9,983 bases of DNA from Nitrospinota bacterium (GTDB taxonomy: Bacteria > Nitrospirota > Thermodesulfovibrionia > Thermodesulfovibrionales > UBA1546), in NCBI GenBank assembly GCA_018896985.1, contig JAHILQ010000147.1:1-9983 (forward strand), given 5' to 3'. The notes under the pieces were generated by a model. The model had not been told where the DNA came from. It ran no database searches and was given only the letters and a program-made list of their open reading frames with translations. Shown one piece after another: positions 6,255 to 9,983 of the stretch (position 1 is its first letter; each line of letters begins with the position of its first letter). The translations under genes and the position numbers were made by a program.

Positions 6255-6303
6255 AATTTACCTCCAATATCTCAATAGCGCTTCGTAATACATCCCTGTT
6301 CAT
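6238..6303 (-). CDS. Possible 21-residue upstream peptide overlapping the HicB start
   Basis: An ATG at 6301-6303 opens a frame of 21 codons (MNRDVLRSAIEILEV...) that ends with TGA at 6238-6240, inside the first codons of the HicB gene in another frame. It carries the HicB ribosome site within its own codons. A TATAAT (minus strand, 6311-6316) lies seven bases before the ATG, so an mRNA could start at or next to it. It may be a leader peptide that couples translation, the remains of a longer lost partner, or chance. Nothing in it resembles HicA. Confidence 0.3.
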   Translation of the reverse strand: MNRDVLRSAIEILEVNYGAEK

Positions 6304-6372
6304 TTACTTAATTATACTTTAATGTCAAGCGGCATTGCCATGATATAAGTAATTAAATCAGTTGCTCTCTCC

Positions 6373-6411
6373 TGCGTCCGGATGTGTTTCTGAGCGCGAT
6401 GAGGAAAGGGG
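6373..6411 (+). pseudogene. Relic of the 3' end of a second PIN-toxin gene
   Basis: These 39 bases match 5719-5757, near the end of the intact PIN toxin gene, at 34 positions. In the toxin frame three of the five changes are silent and two are conservative (E to D, V to M), so the relic reads LRPDVFLSAMRKGG. Such a pattern points to descent from a related coding sequence. Upstream the similarity stops abruptly, so the rest of that gene has been deleted; downstream the reading frame continues past the old stop position. Confidence 0.6.
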
Positions 6412-6462
6412 GCTGGGGATTAAACTTGCTATTCGCTTAGTCTTGCTACAGGTCTCCTTTTT

Positions 6463-6536
6463 GTCATTGCGAGCGCAGCGTGGCAATCTTTCCTTTGAGA
6501 TTGCTTCGTCAACCCTGTGGTCTCTGCCACAGGGTT
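6463..6536. repeat. Dispersed GTCATTGCGAGCG-type repeat
   Basis: The stretch opens with GTCATTGCGAGCGCAGCG (6463-6480) and holds GCAATCT (6483-6489) paired with AGATTGC (6498-6504). It ends in AACCCTGTGG/CCACAGGGTT (6511-6520 and 6527-6536). I know this word family, GTCATTGCGAGC...GGCAATCT...AGATTGCTTCGTC, as an intergenic repeat in many bacterial genomes. The CCACAGGGT end recurs at 7905-7913, beside another repeat. Confidence 0.7.
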
Positions 6537-6553
6537 CTTTTATTGATTTTTTT
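6511..6553 (+). terminator. Terminator-like hairpin at the end of the repeat
   Basis: A perfect 10-bp stem AACCCTGTGG/CCACAGGGTT with a six-base loop is followed by CTTTTATTGATTTTTTT. Stem plus T-rich tract fits a rho-independent terminator reading on +. No intact + gene lies directly before it, so it may shield the downstream small gene, or be only a structural end of the repeat. Confidence 0.5.
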
Positions 6554-6613
6554 CTCTTTCTCTTCGCACCAAAATGCGCTATATTCCTCCCATGAAAGCA
6601 GCAAATATCAACT

Positions 6614-6622
6614 TGGTATAAT
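6614..6622 (+). promoter_or_regulatory. Extended -10 promoter before the zinc-ribbon gene
   Basis: TGGTATAAT (6614-6622) is a perfect TATAAT with the TGn extension, which can work without a -35 box. A start near 6629 gives a 14-base leader to the ATG at 6643. No ribosome site is visible in that leader. Confidence 0.5.
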
Positions 6623-6642
6623 CATTAGTTGAAAATCAAAAA

Positions 6643-6798
6643 ATGAAAGATACAGAGGATCAAAATAGAAAAAAGCATGGTGACCCAGGGCCTTTTTTTG
6701 TTTGCGCCATTACTACCCTGCAAAAAGGAAGAGCTGATGATGGATTTGTCTCTTCGTGTTTTAAATGTGGCGTTTCTGTTCATATTCCTGAAAAATAA
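6643..6798 (+). CDS. Small zinc-ribbon-like protein, first half (51 residues)
   Basis: I do not recognise the family. The 51-residue product has a charged N terminus, a hydrophobic stretch PFFVCAITTLQ (residues 17-27) and a CFKCG knuckle (C39, C42) followed by VSVHIPEK. One knuckle is half a zinc ribbon. The other half, with CPRC, lies in the same frame directly after the TAA stop (6796-6798). The natural product may therefore be one ~80-residue zinc ribbon, interrupted here by a nonsense change. An extended -10 promoter lies just upstream, but no ribosome site is seen. Confidence 0.5.
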   Translation: MKDTEDQNRKKHGDPGPFFVCAITTLQKGRADDGFVSSCFKCGVSVHIPEK

Positions 6799-6885
6799 AT
6801 GACAGCTTGGCGCAATTCTGGATCAACAGTAGTCTGTCCGCGTTGTTCTGGTGGGTCTGTAGGCCATGTGTTGAAAACGTTTTAA
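6799..6885 (+). pseudogene. Zinc-ribbon second half, in frame after a TAA
   Basis: An ATG directly after the TAA of the preceding frame opens 28 codons that read TVVCPRCSGGSVG (C13, C16) and end at 6883-6885. Together with CFKCG in the first part this gives the CxxC...CxxC spacing of a zinc ribbon. It could be the severed C-terminal half of one gene, a product of reinitiation, or be reached by readthrough of the TAA. On its own it would be a very small protein without a ribosome site. Confidence 0.45.
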
Positions 6886-6895
6886 AAAGGACGAT

Positions 6896-6913
6896 AAAGG
6901 GGACAGATTTATT
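6896..6913. repeat. AAAGGGGACAGATTTATT motif
   Basis: This word is one I associate with intergenic repeats lying near Y1-type (REP-associated) transposase genes in several bacterial groups. No transposase is present here and only one copy is seen, so the link is recall plus inference. It sits between the zinc-ribbon frame and the end of the DUF5677-like frame. Confidence 0.3.
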
Positions 6914-6922
6914 GAAATGTTA

Positions 6923-7336
6923 TCAGCCTCTCTCCAAATGACATTTAACAGCCTTATTTAATCTTTTCTTCAAATTCTCAATTTTTTCCTCAAGGCTAAT
7001 TTCGAAGATGTTGTTTATGCCTTCAACAGCCAACAATATTAACTCGATTGCAGATATAAATAACCTTGGAATGTCATCCTGATATGGATAAACTGATAAC
7101 CCTTTTATTTTTCCATTACTGTCAAGCTCAAGATAATCTTCAAGGGATTTAACACCAATGTGAACAATATTGCTAAAAAGACGATAAGCAGTATTGTAAT
7201 AGGATTCTAACTTTGTCTTCCGTGCTAATTCTTCGATTTTTATTTCTTTAATACCATTTTTATCAACAATAGATTATAGTTCGCTTTTAAGGCTACTTAT
7301 TTTTTCAATATCAAACTCCTCGTTATTAGTTTTCAT
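6923..7336 (-). pseudogene. DUF5677-like gene broken by an early TAA
   Basis: The frame starts at an ATG (7334-7336) with a good ribosome site, GGGAG at 7345-7349, eight bases away. It reads 20 codons (MKTNNEEFDIEKISSLKSEL), meets TAA at 7274-7276, then stays open for 116 further codons to TGA at 6923-6925. The later part looks like real protein: IKEIKIEELARKTKLESYYN, AYRLFSNIVHIG and SLEDYLEL, then a hydrophobic helix and a lysine-rich helix. The Y-R-x-x-S...VH...L-x-x-Y pattern recalls DUF5677 proteins, whose role is unknown. No ATG, GTG or TTG start is available soon after the TAA, so the main body is probably untranslated unless the stop is read through. It abuts the DUF6933-like gene with no spacer. 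Confidence 0.6.
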
Positions 7337-7852
7337 CTATGGGACTCCCTGCAATACCTTCTTCAAAACCTCTATTGGAAACTGATACTTTAGTGCACTC
7401 ATCGGGGTCCTGTTTATTCTCTGATTGAGCTGAAGCATTCTAATATTATCAAATCCCCCATCTTCTATAATATGAACCGCATACAGATAGGCAAGCTCAT
7501 TCATCGAACCCAAAACTCTCTTATTGGCAGTTTTTGCAAAGCCTATTTCTCCATATTCCTGCATGACTCTGCTTATCACTTCAAGACTGAACCCTTCAGC
7601 TTGCAGATTTAAATTTAGATTGATAAGAAACTCCTCCTCGATGTTCTTCAGATTGCTCTTTAAGACCTTTGGGATAAGGAACGAATATAGGGTTTTCTCA
7701 TTCGTGAAAAGGATGCACTTTCTTCTGTCAATCCTTATCAGATTGGCATACCAATTTCCAAGACCTTCTGGGGTGGAAGGGATATTGTCAGGTTCAAGAA
7801 TATTTACATCAAGTTCTTGAAAAAGTTTTTTGGTGCAATGAATTATTCTCAT
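7337..7852 (-). CDS. DUF6933-like protein of unknown function
   Basis: A 171-residue soluble protein. It opens MRIIHCTKKLFQELD, followed by GLGNWYANLIRIDRRKCILF (31-50), TNEKTLYSFLIP, EYGEIGFAKTANKRVLGSMN and ELAYLYAVHIIEDGG. This set fits my memory of the DUF6933 family, for which I know no established activity. No signal peptide, membrane segment or nucleotide motif is seen. The ATG at 7850-7852 has no ribosome site; a TACTAT lies directly before it, and a perfect 12-base palindrome lies 30 bases upstream. The stop TAG (7337-7339) is followed at once by the ATG of the DUF5677-like frame in the same reading frame, so the two form an operon. Pairing of two small unknown proteins in a module-rich region hints at a two-gene unit, but that is inference. 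Confidence 0.75.
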   Translation of the reverse strand: MRIIHCTKKLFQELDVNILEPDNIPSTPEGLGNWYANLIRIDRRKCILFTNEKTLYSFLIPKVLKSNLKNIEEEFLINLNLNLQAEGFSLEVISRVMQEYGEIGFAKTANKRVLGSMNELAYLYAVHIIEDGGFDNIRMLQLNQRINRTPMSALKYQFPIEVLKKVLQGVP

Positions 7853-7881
7853 ATAGTAAGAAGACTTTTGGTAATTTTAAT

Positions 7882-7893
7882 GAATTGCAATTC
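7882..7893. promoter_or_regulatory. Perfect 12-base palindrome upstream of the DUF6933-like gene
   Basis: GAATTGCAATTC is its own reverse complement and lies 30 bases before the start codon of the minus-strand gene, where an operator could act. The neighbouring GTGGTcttACCAC (7897-7909) is a second short dyad that seems to belong to the adjacent repeat. Confidence 0.35.
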
Positions 7894-7927
7894 CTAGTGG
7901 TCTTACCACAGGGTCACCTCATTCTCT

Positions 7928-8012
7928 GTCATTCTGGCTTGTCCAGAATCTTTCGGAAGGATTCCCGATTCTCCTCGGCGAATCCGCCTGAGCGCGGACA
8001 AGCGGGAATGAC
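7928..8012. repeat. 85-bp dispersed palindromic element, copy C
   Basis: The ends GTCATTCTGGCTTGTCC (7928-7944) and GGACAAGCGGGAATGAC (7996-8012) are inverted repeats matching at 15 of 17 positions. The interior holds GGATTCCCGATTCTCC and the 12-base core TCTCCTCGGCGA (7970-7981) shared with copies A and B. It lies 43 bases after the proS stop and could end proS transcription as a hairpin. The GTCATTC...GAATGAC ends match a known style of miniature intergenic repeat. Confidence 0.75.
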
Positions 8013-8055
8013 AACACTGCAAAGCTAATCCGGAGACACTACACTATCACATGCA

Positions 8056-9726
8056 TTACCCCTTTACCCTCTCCCCCACTTCCTCCACCCTCACCTTAGC
8101 CGCCTCTTTTGTCCTTCTGTCCTTAATCTCAACAAGCCCTTCTTTGAGGTTTTTCTCTCCGAGGATGATGTGGGTCGGGATTCCGATTAAATCAGCGTCT
8201 TTGAACTTTACGCCTGCCCTTTCATCACGGTCATCAAGCAAAACTTCAATGCCTTTTCCTCTCAAGTCGTTATAAAGTTTCTCTGCAACCTCAACTGTCT
8301 TTGAATCATTCATATTCAGGGGCAGAAGTTCAACGTCAAATGGCGCAATGCTCTTGGGCCAGATGATTCCGTCCTTGTCATTGTTCTGCTCTATTGCTGC
8401 TGCTGCAATACGCGCTGGCCCTATGCCATAACTTCCCATGATAACCGGTTTTTCATTGCCGTTTTCATCAAGAAAAAATGCCTTTAGCGGCACTGAGTAT
8501 TTTGTCCCAAGCTTAAAAATATTTCCAATCTCAATGCAGCGTTCTATCCTTAATTCAGCTCCGCACTTGGAGCATTTATCGCCCTGCTTTGCAAGGTGTA
8601 TGTCATGCCACTCTGCCTTAAAGTCTCTTTCTGCCTTAACACCTTTCATGTGATAGTGCCGCTTATTGGCGCCGCTTACATAGTCGCCTTCTTTGAGTGT
8701 TTGGTCAGCGATTATCTTAATCTTTTGGTTCATGGGGCCAATAAATCCAGCCTCAACACCTAAAATTTCCTTGACCTCTGTTTTCTGGGCAGGCCTGTGA
8801 CTGCCGATAATCTTTGTAAGCTTCTTTTCATGCAAGTCCTGGTCTCCCCTCACAAGCGCTAATACAGGTTCTTTATCTGTTATAACAAGGATGCTCTTAA
8901 TAAAATACGAAGGCGGGAGCTTGAGGAAATTTGAAACCTCCTGCACAGTTCTCTTCTCAGGTGTATGAACCTCTTCAAGCTGCCATTCTTCAAACTTTAG
9001 TTCAGGCGGTATTGATATGGCAAGCTCGACATTGGCAGAATACCCGCACTTATCACATAAAGCTGCCTCATCCTCACCTGCAGGGCTTGGCGCCATGAAT
9101 TCATGGGAAACCGCTCCTCCCATCATGCCGGGGTCTGACTCAACCTGATGGAATTTCAAACCGCACCTTTGGAATATCTTATGATACGCTTTTGCATGAA
9201 GCTGGTAACTTCTATCAAGGGACTCCTCGTCAGCGTCAAGACTGTAGCTGTCTTTCATTATGAATTCCCTTGTCCTTAAAACACCGCTCTTGGGTCTTGC
9301 CTCATCCCTGAGTTTTGTCTGAATCTGATACCATATCTGCGGCAAATCCCTGTATGAGCGAATCTCTCTTGATGCAAGCCATGTCATTATTTCCTCATGT
9401 GTCATGCCAAGGCACATGTCCCTACCCGTCCTGTCTTTGAGCCTGAACATCTCATCCCCGATTGTATTCCATCTTCCTGTCTGCTGCCAGACCTCTGCCG
9501 GATGAAGCACAGGCATTGATATCTCCTGAGCGCCGATAGCCTCCATCTCCTCTTTCAGAATTGCATTTATCCTGTCAAGCGCCCTCCAGCCCAAGGGAAG
9601 AAATATATACAGCCCGGCAGCAAGCTGCCTCACATAGCCTGCCCTGAGCATCAGCCTGTGGCTGACTGCATCCGCATCTGCAGGAACTTCTCTCAGTGTA
9701 GGGATGAACATTTTTGAAAAACGCAT
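8056..9726 (-). CDS. proS: Prolyl-tRNA synthetase (bacterial type with editing domain)
   Basis: A 556-residue class II aminoacyl-tRNA synthetase that charges tRNA-Pro in the cytoplasm. Visible parts: the N-terminal GYVRQLAAGLYIFLPLGWRA region (30-49), THEE (109-112), motif 2 (RPKSGVLRTREFIMKDSYS, 144-162), the inserted editing domain (~224-385, with CDKC, the lysine in FIKSILV at 277 and GFIGP at 327-331) that clears mischarged Ala-tRNA, then motif 3 as GSYGIGPARI (431-440) and the anticodon-binding domain (~460-556, VLLDDRDERAGVKFKDADLI). Length is normal for the bacterial form. The ATG has GGAGG (9732-9736) five bases away. One segment usually read as GIEVGHIFxLG is CIEIGNIFKLG here (397-407), with Gly to Cys and His to Asn changes. 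A palindrome at 9759-9780 lies upstream. The identification is very secure. Confidence 0.97.
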   Translation of the reverse strand: MRFSKMFIPTLREVPADADAVSHRLMLRAGYVRQLAAGLYIFLPLGWRALDRINAILKEEMEAIGAQEISMPVLHPAEVWQQTGRWNTIGDEMFRLKDRTGRDMCLGMTHEEIMTWLASREIRSYRDLPQIWYQIQTKLRDEARPKSGVLRTREFIMKDSYSLDADEESLDRSYQLHAKAYHKIFQRCGLKFHQVESDPGMMGGAVSHEFMAPSPAGEDEAALCDKCGYSANVELAISIPPELKFEEWQLEEVHTPEKRTVQEVSNFLKLPPSYFIKSILVITDKEPVLALVRGDQDLHEKKLTKIIGSHRPAQKTEVKEILGVEAGFIGPMNQKIKIIADQTLKEGDYVSGANKRHYHMKGVKAERDFKAEWHDIHLAKQGDKCSKCGAELRIERCIEIGNIFKLGTKYSVPLKAFFLDENGNEKPVIMGSYGIGPARIAAAAIEQNNDKDGIIWPKSIAPFDVELLPLNMNDSKTVEVAEKLYNDLRGKGIEVLLDDRDERAGVKFKDADLIGIPTHIILGEKNLKEGLVEIKDRRTKEAAKVRVEEVGERVKG

Positions 9727-9758
9727 CTATTCCTCCAACCAACAATAAAAGTTAAGAA

Positions 9759-9780
9759 TTACTAATGCGGTCATTAGTAA
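9759..9780. promoter_or_regulatory. Palindrome upstream of proS
   Basis: TTACTAATG (9759-9767) and CATTAGTAA (9772-9780) are perfect 9-bp arms around a four-base spacer, 32 bases before the proS start codon. It could be an operator or a leader hairpin. No T-run follows it on the minus strand as a terminator would need, and no clear promoter hexamers could be placed next to it. Confidence 0.45.
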
Positions 9781-9806
9781 GGACACATGCAACTTATTTT
9801 TTTGAC

Positions 9807-9878
9807 GTCATGCCCGAAGTTCTTAATCGGGCATCCAGAGCTAAGGAACTGGATTCCCCGATTAAATCGGGGAATGAC
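9807..9878. repeat. 72-bp dispersed palindromic repeat
   Basis: It begins GTCATGCCCGA and ends CGGGGAATGAC. It contains TGCCCGA/TCGGGCA (9811-9817 and 9827-9833), ATCCAG/CTGGAT, and a perfect 11-bp hairpin ATTCCCCGATT/AATCGGGGAAT (9853-9863 and 9865-9875). The GTCATxCC...GGAATGAC ends are like those of the element at 7928-8012. Confidence 0.75.
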
Positions 9879-9902
9879 ATTGTTGTCTAAGTATTTTCAT
9901 GT

Positions 9903-9930
9903 CCCTTTGTGAGCCTAAGGCTCGTGAGGG
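9903..9930. other. Hairpin near the right edge
   Basis: GAGCCT (9911-9916) and AGGCTC (9918-9923) form a tight palindrome, with CCCT (9903-9906) and AGGG (9927-9930) pairing outside it. TTTCATGT words flank both sides (about 9896-9903 and 9931-9938). It may be another repeat or a weak terminator. No gene is visible between 9727 and 9983. Confidence 0.4.
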
Positions 9931-9983
9931 TTTCATGTGAATTAGACTAATGCATAGAGAGTGTTTAGTCAAGAAGTAAGACA

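Noticed and set aside
6362..6595. Plus-strand frame of 77 codons
   Set aside because: It reads through the PIN relic and the GTCATTGCGAGCG repeat out of any sensible frame, and its tail is the T-rich terminator region.
9759..9780. T-box riboswitch for proS
   Set aside because: The leader is short, and neither a T-box sequence nor an antiterminator/terminator pair is visible; only a simple palindrome is present.
6463..9878. CRISPR array
   Set aside because: The repeats are palindromic and irregularly spaced by kilobases, with no regular repeat-spacer pattern and no cas genes.

Overview
The window looks like a chromosomal segment of a free-living Gram-negative-type bacterium with moderate GC content. 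The ClpB and bacterial-type ProRS sequences, the AGG/GGAGG ribosome sites and the many dispersed palindromes of the GTCATTCC...GGAATGAC kind suggest a Nitrospirota (Thermodesulfovibrionia-like) or deltaproteobacterial genome. That placement is a tentative inference. No rRNA, tRNA, CRISPR array or complete insertion sequence was seen.

Layout. 1-1301: 3' half of clpB (disaggregase), running in from the left edge. 1364-1950: an AbrB/MazE-type antitoxin on + and a RelE/ParE-type toxin on -, placed tail to tail with overlapping stop codons; a perfect 10-bp inverted repeat covers the antitoxin promoter and start codon. 1951-2613: a gene-poor stretch with a GC-rich repeat, an imperfect long inverted repeat and a hairpin. 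2614-4967: a radical SAM/SPASM protein followed closely by an MFS transporter, probably one transcript; the transporter carries a dispersed repeat in frame in its central loop. 5047-5765: a classic Phd-type antitoxin/PIN-toxin operon with two tandem palindromes over its promoter. 5925-6254: a solitary HicB-type antitoxin on -. 6373-6411: a short relic of the 3' end of a second PIN toxin gene. 6463-6545: a GTCATTGCGAGCG-type repeat ending in a terminator-like hairpin. 6643-6885: a small zinc-ribbon protein whose second half is separated from the first by one in-frame TAA. 6923-7852: a minus-strand pair, a DUF6933-like protein followed without spacing by a DUF5677-like reading frame that is broken by an early TAA. 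7928-8012: another dispersed palindromic repeat. 8056-9726: proS on -. 9727-9983: a palindrome upstream of proS, a further repeat and a hairpin at the right edge.

How it fits together. Two housekeeping genes (clpB, proS) bracket an accessory stretch made of toxin-antitoxin modules, orphan or decayed module parts, small unknown genes and mobile-looking palindromes. This is the pattern of a hotspot where small modules insert and decay. The most notable points are the convergent AbrB/RelE pair, the gene-embedded repeat in the MFS protein, the PIN relic, and two reading frames interrupted by single TAA codons. Family assignments come from recognising motifs by eye; none was checked by a database search.
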